NCBI RefSeq assembly: GCF_016613415.1
Contig: NZ_JACWCT010000142.1
Coordinates: forward strand, 1-64,000
Direction: 5' to 3'
DNA from: Methylobacterium ajmalii
GTDB lineage: Bacteria > Pseudomonadota > Alphaproteobacteria > Rhizobiales > Beijerinckiaceae
DNA: 64,000 nt
The notes below the pieces were generated by a model. The model saw only the letters and a program-made list of their open reading frames with translations, did not search any database and was not told where the DNA came from. The position numbers and the translations under genes are program-made. This document shows positions 35,701-47,355 of this stretch, one piece after another (the first letter of the stretch is position 1; each line of letters starts with the position of its first letter).

Positions 35701-36234
35701 TCACGGGGTCTGCCCGAGGATTAGGTCCGACGCGTGCCGGGAGGCCGGGTGGCCTGTGGCCGCCTGGTGGGCGACCGAGCACGCCTCGTAGTGGTCGCCC
35801 CTGGCCAGCATGGTCAAGCGCCGCTCGCCGGGAACAGCCTTCCTGACGGCCAGGAGCGCGCGTCCAGACGGCCACGACACAGTCTCGGCACCCGGCTCGG
35901 TTTGCGGCTGACCGTACCGCCGCACGCCCTCCCGGTAGATGGCCTCGTAGCGCGACGGCAGTTCGGCCTCCGAGAGCGGACGGCTGAGCCAGATGACCTG
36001 CTGCAGGCCCTCGTCCCGGCAGACTTCCAGGATGACCTCGTCCGTATCGATGCCCGCGGCCAGCGGACGGTCGTGGAAGTAGGTCAGCGCCGTGATGTTC
36101 GCTTCGCGGTCGACCATCGAGGGCTTCGGCACCGTGTCGACGGGTCCCCAGGACAGGCCAAATGGGGCTTCCTGAGCATGGGCTCCGTGCAGGCAGCCGA
36201 GCCAAAGCAGGGTCGACAGGGCGCTGCGTCTCAT
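35701..36234 (-). CDS. Secreted protein of unknown function (paralogue A)
   Basis: The ATG at 36234 (GGAGGGAGAG upstream) gives 177 residues with a signal peptide (STLLWLGCLHGAHA). The mature part begins EAPFGLSWGPVDTVPKPSMV, followed by DREANITALTYF and VCRDEGLQQVIWLSRPLSEA. It is a clear paralogue of the product at 50621-51244 (see there), sharing the FGLSWGP, VPKPS, DREANITAL and CRDEGLQQVIW motifs across its whole length. The two genes lie on opposite strands and flank the insertion sequences and metal genes. I know no function. Its upstream region runs directly into the IS21 element. Confidence 0.75.
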   Translation of the reverse strand: MRRSALSTLLWLGCLHGAHAQEAPFGLSWGPVDTVPKPSMVDREANITALTYFHDRPLAAGIDTDEVILEVCRDEGLQQVIWLSRPLSEAELPSRYEAIYREGVRRYGQPQTEPGAETVSWPSGRALLAVRKAVPGERRLTMLARGDHYEACSVAHQAATGHPASRHASDLILGQTP

Positions 36235-36360
36235 CGTCGTCTCTCCCTCCGTTGATCCGCGACGTCCCCGCACGTCGTCGCTGGCGCGCGACTGAATCAT
36301 GGATTGCGATCTCGAGCGGCTCTTCCGGACCGAGCACGATGTAGGCGCCGATGTGAAACT

Positions 36361-38069
36361 GGCTCTCCCGCGTTTATGGTGCAGCCGGGCGGCGAGTCAC
36401 GGGGCCGCACGGATCATGAACATCAGGACCGCCCTCCACATCTGAGCCGGTGTCCAAACGCCTGCTGCCCCTCATCCCCGCCGGTCTCGTGGTCGATCAG
36501 GTCGACCACGAGCCTGACCAGATCATCATCCGCACCCATCTCCGCGCGACGGCTGCTGCCTGCCCAGGATGTGGAGAGACCTCGGCCAGTCCCCATTCGC
36601 GCTACACCCGCACCCTGGCCGATCTCCCGTGGCAGGGTCGGCGCGTCGTCATTGCGGTCCAGACGCGGCGATGGCGTTGCCCGCAGCCATACTGCCCGCG
36701 CCATGTCTTCGCCGAGCGCCTCGCCGGCGTTGCTCAGGCCGGCGCACGCCGCACTCACCGCCTCGGCGACCTTCAGCACCACCTCGGTCTCGCACTCGGT
36801 GGTGAGGCCGGCGCACGCCTGGCGGGGCGCATCGGCCTGCCGATCAGCCCCGACACGCTGCTGCGCCTCGTGCGAGGTCGTGCGCCCGCGCAGGCCGAGC
36901 GCGCACCGCGGGTGCTAGGCATCGACGATTGGGCCTGGCGGCGTGGTCAGCGCTACGGCACGATCCTGTGCGATCTGGAACGAGGCCAGGTCATCGACCT
37001 GCTGCCCGACCGCGAGGCCGCCACCGTGGCCGACTGGCTGCAGCGGCATCCCGGCGTCGAGGTCGTGGCTCGTGACCGCGCCGGTGCCTATGCCGATGGT
37101 GTGCGTCGCGGCGCCCCCGGGGCGGTCCAGGTCGCGGATCGATGGCATCTGCTCTGCAACGGCTCGCAAGCGCTGGTGCAGGTGCTCGATCGGCACCGCG
37201 GCGAGTTCTCCCGTGTCGCGCGAACCATCGTGAGCCGAGCCGCAGCGGAAGCGCCGCCGGTCGAACCCCGTCCGGCTACCAAAGCGCAGCAGCGACAGCG
37301 GCAGGGTCAGGCGGACCGGGAGTCCCGCTTCCAGCATGTTGCCGCCCTGGCTCGGGACGGCCAGGGCATCCGCGCCATCGCGCGCGAGACTGGGCTGTCG
37401 CGGAACACGGTACGGCACTGGCTGCGAGCCGGTACGGCGCCGACCTGGCACAAGGGCGAACGGGCGCGGATCATCGATCCCTTCGTGCCCTACCTCGTGC
37501 GGCGGCTCGACGAAGGCGAGAGCAACGCGACGCAGCTTTGGCGCGAGCTGCAGGCCTCGGGCTTCCGAGGTGGCGTGATGAGCGTCCGGCTCTGCGTTGC
37601 TGCTCTCAGGGGCGGCCCGCCGCGGACGCGACCTGCACCTAATCCAGTCTGGCGGCGCCCGTCGCCGCGGCGGGCGGCGCGGCTTCTCCTGAACAACGAT
37701 GAGCATGGCGAGATGGACGGGCGCTTCCTCGATGCTCTGGTGGCCGCCGTCCCCGAGATCGAGCGTGCGCTTGCGGAGGTGAAAGCGTTCACGGTGATCG
37801 TGCGGGAGCAGGATCAGGCCGGGTTCGGTGCGTGGCTGGATCGCTGTCGCGATGGCCCGCTGAGCGGCCTGGCGGAGGGGTTGAGGCGGGATCGGGCCGC
37901 CGTGGAAGCTGCGCTCGCGCTGTCCTGGAGCACGAGCCCCGTCGAGGGACAGATCAACCGCGTGAAGACGCTGAAGCGGACGATGTACGGTCGGGCCAAG
38001 CTCGACTTGCTGCGTGCCCGGGTGTTGGCAGCGTAACCGCTACGGCTGCACCACAAACGCGGGAGAGCC
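36361..38069. mobile_element. ISL3 family insertion sequence with perfect 8-bp target duplication
   Basis: Terminal inverted repeats of 26 bp occupy 36361-36386 and 38044-38069 and differ at one position. The left starts GGCTCTCCCGCGTTT. The element is 1709 bp and is flanked on both sides by GTGAAACT (36353-36360 and 38070-38077), the 8-bp duplication expected of ISL3. The perfect ends suggest a recent and possibly active insertion. Confidence 0.92.
36450..38036 (+). CDS. ISL3 family transposase
   Basis: The 528-residue DDE transposase (GTG start at 36450) has the N-terminal zinc finger of ISL3 (ACPGCGETSASPHSRYTRTL and RRWRCPQPYCPRHVFAERL), the catalytic region VLGIDDWAWRRGQRYGTILC with DRAGAYADGVRRG, and the C-terminal SWSTSPVEGQINRVKTLKRT that holds the Glu. 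An internal helix-turn-helix ([20 protein letters not shown]) is typical of the longer ISL3 proteins. The frame is intact and fills the element. Confidence 0.92.
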   Translation: MSKRLLPLIPAGLVVDQVDHEPDQIIIRTHLRATAAACPGCGETSASPHSRYTRTLADLPWQGRRVVIAVQTRRWRCPQPYCPRHVFAERLAGVAQAGARRTHRLGDLQHHLGLALGGEAGARLAGRIGLPISPDTLLRLVRGRAPAQAERAPRVLGIDDWAWRRGQRYGTILCDLERGQVIDLLPDREAATVADWLQRHPGVEVVARDRAGAYADGVRRGAPGAVQVADRWHLLCNGSQALVQVLDRHRGEFSRVARTIVSRAAAEAPPVEPRPATKAQQRQRQGQADRESRFQHVAALARDGQGIRAIARETGLSRNTVRHWLRAGTAPTWHKGERARIIDPFVPYLVRRLDEGESNATQLWRELQASGFRGGVMSVRLCVAALRGGPPRTRPAPNPVWRRPSPRRAARLLLNNDEHGEMDGRFLDALVAAVPEIERALAEVKAFTVIVREQDQAGFGAWLDRCRDGPLSGLAEGLRRDRAAVEAALALSWSTSPVEGQINRVKTLKRTMYGRAKLDLLRARVLAA

Positions 38070-38114
38070 GTGAAACTGACCCAGTCGCCGACTGAACCCT
38101 GACCCAGGCCGTAG

Positions 38115-39979
<1,865 letters not shown>

Positions 39980-40298
39980 GGGGTGGGTCAGGTTACGATC
40001 GGCGACAAACCCAAAGGTGGGTCAGACTTCAATCGGCGTTGACAACGAGACCCCCCGCGGGAATACTCCGAGATCATCGATGTTGGGCTCGAGCACGACT
40101 GTGCGCAACCATTCCTTGCAGCGCTGGTTCTCTCGTCGCTATCCCCGGTTCCAGGGCGAGACGGTGTTCTCATCGGCCTCGAACGGTATCGGACTTGCGC
40201 CGAGAGCTGCCGGAAGATGGCCGCCTAGCGCGCGAGGCGCTCGTCGAGCGTCTCCCCTCATACCATGTGTCAGCCGTCTCAGGTCGAGGAGATACGTC

Positions 40299-40535
40299 AT
40301 GATCGATGCAAGCCAGATCAAAGAGCACATGGAGGTCAAGGCGTCCGATGGGCACCATGTCGGCACCGTCGACCACATGCAGGGATCCGATCAGATCAAG
40401 CTGACCCGGAACGATCCGGCCGCGCACGGCGCGCATCACCTCATCCCGCTCGCCTGGGTCGAGCGCGTCGACGCGCATGTGCACCTCAGCAGGTCGAGCC
40501 AAGAGGTCATGACGCAGTGGCAGAGCCAAGGCTGA
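40299..40535 (+). CDS. DUF2171 protein
   Basis: The 78-residue product (ATG at 40299, GAGGAGA upstream) reads MIDASQIKEHMEVKASDGHH, then VGTVDHMQGSDQIKLTRNDP and HHLIPLAWVERVDAHVHLSR, the DUF2171 pattern of a PRC-barrel-like small beta protein. Such genes are frequent in stress regions of Methylobacterium-like genomes. It lies 65 bases before the P-type ATPase and may be cotranscribed. The function is unknown. Confidence 0.8.
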   Translation: MIDASQIKEHMEVKASDGHHVGTVDHMQGSDQIKLTRNDPAAHGAHHLIPLAWVERVDAHVHLSRSSQEVMTQWQSQG

Positions 40536-40600
40536 GACCGACCGCTCCTTGCTCCTCTAGCGGCTAAAGGTTCTAGGCTGCCGGGGAGCAGGAGGATCTC

Positions 40601-42946
40601 ATGACGGGACACAGTGCGGACGCCGCGCGCGAGAACGGTTCGACCTTCACCTGGAAGGTCGAGGGGATGGATTGCGCCAGCTGCGTCGGCAAGATCCAAA
40701 CGGCGTTGGCCAAGTTGCCGGGCGTCAGCGACGTCAGGGCTTCGACGATCACCGAGACCCTGACCGCCACGATCGATCAGACCCAGATCTCCTCAAGGAC
40801 CGTCGAAAAACGCGTGGCCGGCCTCGGCTACACGCTCACGCGCAAATTGCCGCCATCCCTCACTTCCGGTCCCGAGCACGAGCTGCTCGGCCGCCGCGAT
40901 GCGAACGCAGCACACGGCTGTGGTGAGCCGGGCTGTGACCAGGACGAGCAGGCACCCCTGACGGCGGCAGACCAGCATGACGGCGTTCTCGCAAAGCAAG
41001 GGCACGCACATGGCGAGAGCGCTGACAGGCCTTGGTGGCAGGCCAGCAAGGGCCGTCTGGTCCTGTTCACCGGCGCCATGCTCGCCCTGGCTTGGACGAT
41101 CAAGCTCAGCGTTCCCGCGCTGGCCTTCTGGGCATTCGTGGGCGCGACGCTGGTCGGGGTCACGCCGGTCGCCCAGCGCGCCATCGCGGCCGCGCGCGCC
41201 GGCATGCCGTTCACGATCGAGATGCTGATGTCGATCGCCGCTGCCGGCGCCCTGTTCATCGGCGCCGCGGAGGAAGGCGCCCTCGTCGTGTTCCTGTTCG
41301 CGGTCGGCGAGGTGCTGGAGGGCGTGGCGGCCGACCGAGCCCGCGCCGGCATCCGGGCGCTCGGCGAACTCGTCCCGAAAACAGCGTTGGTCGAGGAGAA
41401 CGGCATCGCCCGAGACGTGCCGGCCGCCTCGCTCACGATCGGCCAGACAGTGCTGGTGCGACCGGGCGATCGCATCCCGGCCGACGGCGTCATCCTCTCC
41501 GGCACGTCCGGCATCGATGAGTCTCCTGTGACGGGGGAATCCTTCCCGAGCACCAAAGGGGCGGGGGACGGCGTCTTCGCGGGCTCGATCAACCGCGAGG
41601 CGGCACTCCGGGTGCGCGTCGCCAAGGCCGCCGAGGATAACACGATCGCGCGCATCATCCGCCTCGTCGAGGAGGCGCAGGAGGCGCGCGCGCCGACGGA
41701 GCGCTTCATCGACCGCTTCTCGCGCTGGTACATGCCGCTCATCGTCGGCCTCGCCCTCCTCGTCGTTCTGGTGCCGCCGCTCCTGTTCGGGGGGGCTTGG
41801 TCGACCTGGGTCTATCGCGGGCTCGCGCTCCTGCTGATCGGCTGCCCGTGCGCGCTCGTGATCTCGGTGCCGGCCTCGATCGCATCGGCCCTGTCGGCCG
41901 GCGCGCGCCGCGGCTTGCTGATGAAGGGGGGCGCCGTGATCGAGGCGGCGGCGAATACGCAGGTCATCGCCTTCGACAAGACAGGCACGCTGACCGAAGG
42001 AGCGCCGCGGGTGACGGACGTCGCGGTCTATTCCGGTAGCGAGGCTGAGGTGCTGCGGCTGGCTGCGGCCGTCGAGACCGGATCGAACCATCCGCTCGCC
42101 GTCGCGATCGTGGAGTGGGCCAGGACGACGGGCTGCCGGATCCAGCCCGCCGACGGGGTCAGGGCCGTTCCGGGTCAGGGCGTGACCGGCTCGCTCGGCG
42201 GGCAGGAGATCTTTCTCGGTGCTCCGCGCTTTGCCGAAGGCGGTACGACCTGGCCGGCCGGGGCGAGCGAGCGGAGCGCCGCGCTTGAAGCGGAGGGCAA
42301 AACCGTCACGGCGCTCGTGGTGGGCGGCCGTTTGGTGGGGCTGATCGCCCTGCGCGACGAGCCGCGTCTCGACGCGAAGTCGGCTCTTGCAGCCCTACAG
42401 GATCTCGGCATCCGTCCGATCATGCTCACAGGCGACAACGCGCGCACCGGTGCGGCGATCGCGAGCGCGCTCGGTCTGGAGTTCCGCGCCGAGCAGATGC
42501 CCGATGACAAGGTCGCGGTGATCCGGGCGCTCGGGGTGGGGGGCCGGGTCATGATGGTGGGCGACGGTATCAACGATGCACCTGCACTGGCGGCGGCGAG
42601 CGTGGGTATCGCCATGGGTTCGGGCACCGACGTGGCCCTGGAGACCGCCGACGGCGCGCTCCTGAGGAGCCACACCTACGACGTCGTGGAGATGATCCGC
42701 TTGGCGCGGGCCGCCATGGCCAACATCCGCCAGAACATCGCCGTCGCGCTGGGGCTCAAGGCGGTGTTCCTGGTCACGAGCGTGCTCGGGCTGACGGGCT
42801 TGTGGATCGCCATCCTGGCCGATACGGGGGCCACCGTGATCGTCACCGCGAACGCGCTGCGCCTGCTCGGGTTCTTCGGTTCCGGCGGCACGCAGGGCGG
42901 GGGCGACACGGCGCAGCCGAGCGAGGCTCTCGAGCCCGCGGCGTGA
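40601..42946 (+). CDS. P1B-type heavy metal ATPase (ZntA/CadA-like, Zn/Cd/Pb)
   Basis: This pump exports divalent soft metals from the cytoplasm with ATP. The 781-residue product has one N-terminal heavy-metal domain with MDCASC (residues 23-28) and then a His/Cys-rich linker (HGCGEPGCDQDE and further HD, HAHGE) that may bind extra metal. The membrane Cys-Pro-Cys is at 415-417, the phosphorylated Asp459 in DKTGTLT, a SNHP motif, and GDGINDAP from about 654. CPCALVIS plus the C-terminal LADTGATVIVTANALRL fit the Zn/Cd/Pb subgroup. No metal-sensing regulator gene lies next to it. Confidence 0.93.
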   Translation: MTGHSADAARENGSTFTWKVEGMDCASCVGKIQTALAKLPGVSDVRASTITETLTATIDQTQISSRTVEKRVAGLGYTLTRKLPPSLTSGPEHELLGRRDANAAHGCGEPGCDQDEQAPLTAADQHDGVLAKQGHAHGESADRPWWQASKGRLVLFTGAMLALAWTIKLSVPALAFWAFVGATLVGVTPVAQRAIAAARAGMPFTIEMLMSIAAAGALFIGAAEEGALVVFLFAVGEVLEGVAADRARAGIRALGELVPKTALVEENGIARDVPAASLTIGQTVLVRPGDRIPADGVILSGTSGIDESPVTGESFPSTKGAGDGVFAGSINREAALRVRVAKAAEDNTIARIIRLVEEAQEARAPTERFIDRFSRWYMPLIVGLALLVVLVPPLLFGGAWSTWVYRGLALLLIGCPCALVISVPASIASALSAGARRGLLMKGGAVIEAAANTQVIAFDKTGTLTEGAPRVTDVAVYSGSEAEVLRLAAAVETGSNHPLAVAIVEWARTTGCRIQPADGVRAVPGQGVTGSLGGQEIFLGAPRFAEGGTTWPAGASERSAALEAEGKTVTALVVGGRLVGLIALRDEPRLDAKSALAALQDLGIRPIMLTGDNARTGAAIASALGLEFRAEQMPDDKVAVIRALGVGGRVMMVGDGINDAPALAAASVGIAMGSGTDVALETADGALLRSHTYDVVEMIRLARAAMANIRQNIAVALGLKAVFLVTSVLGLTGLWIAILADTGATVIVTANALRLLGFFGSGGTQGGGDTAQPSEALEPAA

Positions 42947-43140
42947 GCGCGTGCGTCCCTGCCCCGCAGTCCGGGCTCATCGCTGGAGGAGCGGCGGTTG
43001 GGCCGGTTCGCTGCCCCGAGGAATGCCGGCGCCGCGGCGAGCCATCAGGCCGTGATCGTCAGGGTGTCGACGCATCTTTTTGCTCCGCCGCCCGCGTCAC
43101 CGGGACGCTGTGATCGTCCGCTCAGGAAAGAGGAACCGGA

Positions 43141-44055
43141 ATGGGTGCAGGGCATGATCATGGAGCAACCCTCGGCGGCTCGGCCGCGGGGCGGCACCGC
43201 GGGCGCTTGGTCTGGGCGCTCGGGCTGACCCTGACCTACATGGCCGCCGAGGTGGTCGGCGGCTTGCTGACCGGCAGCCTCGCGCTCCTGGCCGATGCCG
43301 CCCACATGCTCACCGACGCAGGAGGTCTTGCGCTGGCACTCCTGGCGATCCGCTTCGGCGAGCGGCCCGCGACGCCGCAGCGGACCTACGGCTACCTGCG
43401 CGCGGAGGTGCTCTCGGCGCTGGCCAACGCCGTCGTGCTCCTCGTCCTCACAATCTACATCCTCTACGAGGCCTACCGCCGCTTCGTCGACCCGCCCGAG
43501 GTCATCGGCGGCCCGATGCTGGCGGTGGCGACCGTCGGCCTGGTGGTCAACCTGATCAGCATGCGCCTCCTGTCCGGCGGCTCGTCGGAGAGCCTGAACG
43601 TCAAGGGCGCCTACTTCGAGGTGCTCTCCGACATGCTCGGCTCGCTCGGGGTGATCGTGGCGGCGGTGATCGTGATGGTCACGGGCTGGCGGCTGGCCGA
43701 CCCGATCGTGGGAGCCGGCATCGGCCTGTTTATCGTGCCGCGCACCTGGAGTCTGCTCAGCCAGGTCACCCATATCCTGCTGGAGGGCACCCCGCCCCAG
43801 GTTGACGTCGTGCTGCTGGAGCGCCGCTTGGCCGAGATCCCAGGCGTGGCCGGCGTGCACGACCTGCACGTCTGGACCATCACCTCGGGTCTCGACGCGA
43901 TGAGCGGGCACTTGGTGGTGCCTGGGGCGGGTGACGCCGCCCGCGTGCTGCGCCACGCACGGCAGATCCTGGCGGACGAGTTCAAGGTCGATCACGTCAC
44001 GATCCAGATTGAGGATGCGGCGCTTCGAACCGAGGAAAAGGCTCTGCGCATCTGA
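43141..44055 (+). CDS. czcD: CDF family metal exporter (CzcD-like)
   Basis: Cation diffusion facilitators exchange Zn, Co or Cd for protons at the inner membrane. The 304-residue product has a short His-bearing N-terminus (GAGHDHG), six hydrophobic segments, the membrane site AHMLTDAGG with Asp, and YFEVLSDMLGS, where the second site reads E-x3-D; the CzcD branch often has Glu there. The cytoplasmic dimer domain begins near residue 215 (RRLAEIPGVAGVHDLHVWTI). This C-terminal domain closely resembles the secreted protein at 61669-62070. Confidence 0.92.
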   Translation: MGAGHDHGATLGGSAAGRHRGRLVWALGLTLTYMAAEVVGGLLTGSLALLADAAHMLTDAGGLALALLAIRFGERPATPQRTYGYLRAEVLSALANAVVLLVLTIYILYEAYRRFVDPPEVIGGPMLAVATVGLVVNLISMRLLSGGSSESLNVKGAYFEVLSDMLGSLGVIVAAVIVMVTGWRLADPIVGAGIGLFIVPRTWSLLSQVTHILLEGTPPQVDVVLLERRLAEIPGVAGVHDLHVWTITSGLDAMSGHLVVPGAGDAARVLRHARQILADEFKVDHVTIQIEDAALRTEEKALRI

Positions 44056-44125
44056 GGGACCTGAGCCGCTCGGCCTCCGCCGCCGATGGTGTGTCCCCGT
44101 CGCAATCCAGGAATACGGAACTTCG

Positions 44126-44812
44126 ATGTCAGCTTGGGCCTACACGCTCATCCCAGCCCTCGCGACGGTACTAGGGGCCGCCGTCGCCGCCGTGCGTCAG
44201 CCTGGCCCGGCGGTCACCAGCGCCGTCCAGCATCTCGCCGCGGGCGTCCTGTTCGCCGCGGTCGCGGGCGAGATCCTGCCCGACCTCAAGCATCAGCAAT
44301 CCCCGATCGCGGTGATCGTCGGCGGAGCCCTCGGTGTCGCCCTGATGCTCCTGGTCAAGCGCCTGGGAGAGAAGGCGAAGGGGTCGACCGGGCTCATCGC
44401 GACGGTCGGGATCGACATCCTGATCGACGGACTCGTCCTCGGCATCGGCTTCGCGGCCGGGGCGAAGCAGGGCCTGCTGCTGACGGGCGCACTCACGCTC
44501 GAGGTACTGTTTCTCGGGATCGCGGTCGCCTCCAAGCTGAAGCAAACGAGCGGCTCTGCGGGACGCGTGGTCGGTACCGTGGCCGGTCTCGCGCTCCTGC
44601 TGCCGGTGGGTGCGCTCCTGGGCACGCCGGTCGGTGCGCTGCCCGGGCCCTATCTCGCCGGCTTCTTCGCCTTCGCGCTCGTCGCGCTACTCTATCTCGT
44701 CACCGAGGAACTGCTCGTGGAGGCGCATGCCGTACCCGAGCAACCTTGGACCACCGCGATGTTCTTCATAGGTTTCCTCGGCATGCTGGTGATCGAGGAG
44801 ATCGCCACTTGA
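44126..44812 (+). CDS. ZIP-like metal transporter
   Basis: The ATG at 44126 gives 228 residues with about eight hydrophobic segments: AVQHLAAGVLFAAVAGEILP, GIDILIDGLVLGIGFAAG, LTLEVLFLGIAVASKL and LYLVTEELLVEAHAV. The ordering and the acidic residues in the fourth and fifth helices are like the ZIP family, though the classic HNxxEG and HExPE signatures are replaced by DILIDG and TLEVLF. So it is a divergent member and the direction and metal are uncertain. It lies between czcD and mgtC on the same strand. Confidence 0.7.
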   Translation: MSAWAYTLIPALATVLGAAVAAVRQPGPAVTSAVQHLAAGVLFAAVAGEILPDLKHQQSPIAVIVGGALGVALMLLVKRLGEKAKGSTGLIATVGIDILIDGLVLGIGFAAGAKQGLLLTGALTLEVLFLGIAVASKLKQTSGSAGRVVGTVAGLALLLPVGALLGTPVGALPGPYLAGFFAFALVALLYLVTEELLVEAHAVPEQPWTTAMFFIGFLGMLVIEEIAT

Positions 44813-44906
44813 GGCGCGCCGGCTCGCGCATCGGCGATCATGCTGAGGGCTGCCTGCGCCTATGGGGCGCACCGCGTAGTGCTATCGAGAAAGAACCGTC
44901 ACGCCG

Positions 44907-45467
44907 ATGAAGCTCACGGCCTTCAGCCTCTGGGAGGTGGCATCCCACCTCATCGATCTCGCGATCGCCTACGCCCTCGCGGCACCGATCGGGTGGGACC
45001 GCGAGCAGGAGGAGCGCTCGGCCGGCATCCGCACCTTTCCCCTCGTCGCGGTCGCCGCCTGCGGCTTCGTGCTGGTCGCGATCCGCGTGCTCGGTGCGGA
45101 CTCGACGGGCCAGGCCCGCATCCTGGAAGGTGTGATTACGGGTGTTGGCTTCATCGGCGGCGGGGCGATCCTGAAGCATGCCGGGCGTGCCTCCGGCACC
45201 GCGACCGCCGCCAGCCTGTGGGCCACGGGCGCGCTCGGGGCGGCGGTGGGCTACGGGCTCTACGACATTGCGGCTATCCTGAGCCTCGTCACCTACCTGA
45301 CGCTGCGCTACCTTGTGCCGTTGAAGCGGGCTGCGCGCCGCAGCGGAGATGAGCGGGACGAAGCTGATCCTGACGAGGCGGATGGACCTGCGGCGGCTCA
45401 GATCTCAGCCGGCTCGCGAGATCAGCCCGTGTCCGCAAGGCCAACGCGCTTCGAGCCAGAGTGTTGA
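44907..45467 (+). CDS. MgtC/SapB family membrane protein
   Basis: The 186-residue product shows the family signature APIGWDREQEERSAGIRTFP (a variant of the G-x-ER-x-AG-x-RT motif), then LVAVAACGFVLVA and GVITGVGFIGGGAILKHAGR, with WATGALGAAVGYGLYDIAAI. Four or five transmembrane segments precede a charged, disordered tail of about 45 residues. MgtC proteins affect survival at low Mg and membrane potential. Its place in the metal cluster suggests a role in divalent cation balance. Confidence 0.88.
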   Translation: MKLTAFSLWEVASHLIDLAIAYALAAPIGWDREQEERSAGIRTFPLVAVAACGFVLVAIRVLGADSTGQARILEGVITGVGFIGGGAILKHAGRASGTATAASLWATGALGAAVGYGLYDIAAILSLVTYLTLRYLVPLKRAARRSGDERDEADPDEADGPAAAQISAGSRDQPVSARPTRFEPEC

Positions 45468-45525
45468 AGTCACGCCACGACTTTGAGAAATCTCGATCTT
45501 CCCGCGAACCAAACCTTGTGTCCGG

Positions 45526-45921
45526 GTGCTGCCGATCGTAGATGAGGCTGCGATGGTCGTATTGCGGCATTCATGGATGAGTGGACCGGCGCGTCCTTGG
45601 CGTGCCGTCTTCGCTTGCCTTGTCGCGCTTGTGCTCGCGTTGTCCATCGTCGCCTCCGGCTCTTCCGCATCGGCAAGCCCGCTGCACAGCGACGGCGTGC
45701 TGCCGCTGTCATCGCAGCTGGCTCCGGGCGAACCAGGCTCGGACGACACATCTGGCGTAGGCATCCTGCTCCACGCCCACTGCGGCTGTCATCAGGTGAT
45801 GCGGGCTGAACCAGTCGCGTTCGAGCCGGCCCGGATCGCGGATCGGATCGTTTACTCGATCCAGGTCGAGCCGGTCGCCTCCCGCCCTGCCCCCCCGCTT
45901 CGCAGACCACCCAGGGCCTAA
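45526..45921 (+). CDS. Small CzcI-like secreted protein (putative)
   Basis: The product has up to 131 residues; the likely start is one of the in-frame Met codons near the N-terminus (residue 10 or 18). A signal-like hydrophobic stretch (VFACLVALVLALSIVASGSS) is followed by HSDGVLPLSSQLAPGEPGSD and HAHCGCHQVM, a His/Cys pattern. Small proteins of this sort lie directly upstream of czcCBA-type operons (CzcI in Cupriavidus) and are thought to modulate metal sensing. The assignment is by position and pattern; homology is not shown. Confidence 0.5.
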   Translation: MLPIVDEAAMVVLRHSWMSGPARPWRAVFACLVALVLALSIVASGSSASASPLHSDGVLPLSSQLAPGEPGSDDTSGVGILLHAHCGCHQVMRAEPVAFEPARIADRIVYSIQVEPVASRPAPPLRRPPRA

Positions 45922-46056
45922 CTCGTCCCGTCGCTGAGGCGGATTGTGGTCGCTCGCGCCTTCTCCGGGTGCTGAGCGTTGGGGTCATGTGAGATTCGGG
46001 ACTTTGGCCGCACGTCTTCGCAGCCGACTCCCAGAGGCCCGAGCTAGGTCAACGTC

Positions 46057-47340
46057 ATGCGTGCGTTTCTTATTCTGATTGTTCTGGCAGTGGGTGTCGC
46101 GATCGGCGGTGCCGTCCCGCGCGTGTCTCAGGTCATCCAGGGAGCCTTGGCGGCGACGGGCCTGATGAAGACGGAGCCCGTTCCGGAAAACCCAGCGGCT
46201 CCGAAGGCCGAAGCCGAGAAGCCGGCCGGCGAGAAGGCGGAGGACCATGCCGCCGAGGGGCAGATCAAGATGTCGCCCGAGCAGATCACCAACCAGGAGA
46301 TCGCGGTCGCATCGGTCGAGGGCGGTGTGCTCTCACGGCACCTGATGGCGCCCGGCACAATCACGCCGGACATCGACCGGGTCGCGCGGGTCCCCGCCCG
46401 GGTCGTCGGCACCGTAGCGGAGATGCTCAAGCGTCTGGGCGATCCCGTGAAGAAGGGCGAAGTCGTCGCCGTCCTCGACAGCCGCGAGGTGGCAGATGCC
46501 AAGAGTGAGTATCTGACGGCATCGGTGCGCGCCGAGTTGGAGAAGACCAACTACGACCGGCAGCAGGCGCTCTGGGATAAGCGGATCTCAGCCGAGGCCA
46601 CGTTCCTTCAAGCACGAGCTACCTATTCCGAAACGCAGCTGCGCCTGAACCTAGCCCGGCAGAAGCTCTCCGCTCTGGGGCTCAACGCGGATGAGGTTGC
46701 GGCGGCGCAGAAGCGGGATGAGGCTACCCCGAACCAGTCGAGCCTGCGTCGATACGAGTTGCGCTCGCCGCTGACTGGACGCGTCGTTGAGCGCAAGGTC
46801 GACGTCGGGACGACGGTGGGCGGTCAGGGTGACCCGGCCGACCTCTACACAGTCGCCGACCTCTCCACAGTCTGGGTAGAGCTCGCGGTGCCGACCACGG
46901 ATCTCGCCAAGGTTCGGGAAGGCGCGGAGGTTCTGATCGCCCCCCGAGACGAGGATGCGGGCCAGCGGGCAAAGGGCAAGATCATCTTCGTCAGCCCGAT
47001 CCTGAACGCTGAGACCCGCTCGGCCCGCGTGATCGCGGCGCTGCCCAACCAGGATTTCAGCTGGCGGCCGGGCACCTTCGTCTCGGCCGAAATCCAGGTC
47101 GGCCAGGACAGCGCCAAGGTGAAGGTGCCCCGCGACGCACTCCAGAGCATGGGTAATGAGAAGGTCGCCTTCGTGCGCACCGCGGACGGCTTCGAGCGAC
47201 GTGATGTCAAAACGGGCAAATCGGACGATGAGTCGGTCGAGATTATTGCCGGTTTGACCCCGGGTGAGGAGATCGCCGTTAAGAACACCTTCCTCCTCAA
47301 GGCTGAGCTCGGCAAGGGCGAAGCCGAGCACCACGACTGA
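46057..47340 (+). CDS. czcB: Metal efflux membrane fusion protein CzcB
   Basis: CzcB is the periplasmic adaptor of a tripartite metal pump. The 427-residue product has an N-terminal signal anchor (FLILIVLAVGVAIGGAV), an acidic Glu/Ala/Lys segment (residues 40-65) ending in EDHAAEG, then lipoyl half motifs (VPARVVGTVAEMLKRLGDPV with KKGEVVAVLDS), a coiled-coil hairpin near 150-210, and a beta barrel (YELRSPLTGRVVERKVDVGT). The C-terminus ends in EAEHHD, a small His cluster. It lies 15 bases before czcA. No czcC lies in front, unlike in Cupriavidus. Confidence 0.92.
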   Translation: MRAFLILIVLAVGVAIGGAVPRVSQVIQGALAATGLMKTEPVPENPAAPKAEAEKPAGEKAEDHAAEGQIKMSPEQITNQEIAVASVEGGVLSRHLMAPGTITPDIDRVARVPARVVGTVAEMLKRLGDPVKKGEVVAVLDSREVADAKSEYLTASVRAELEKTNYDRQQALWDKRISAEATFLQARATYSETQLRLNLARQKLSALGLNADEVAAAQKRDEATPNQSSLRRYELRSPLTGRVVERKVDVGTTVGGQGDPADLYTVADLSTVWVELAVPTTDLAKVREGAEVLIAPRDEDAGQRAKGKIIFVSPILNAETRSARVIAALPNQDFSWRPGTFVSAEIQVGQDSAKVKVPRDALQSMGNEKVAFVRTADGFERRDVKTGKSDDESVEIIAGLTPGEEIAVKNTFLLKAELGKGEAEHHD

Positions 47341-47355
47341 GACGGGACGCTCGCC

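Noticed and set aside
44813-44906. Mg-sensing leader or riboswitch before mgtC
   Set aside because: The gap is under 100 bases and shows no clear M-box or ykoK-type pattern.
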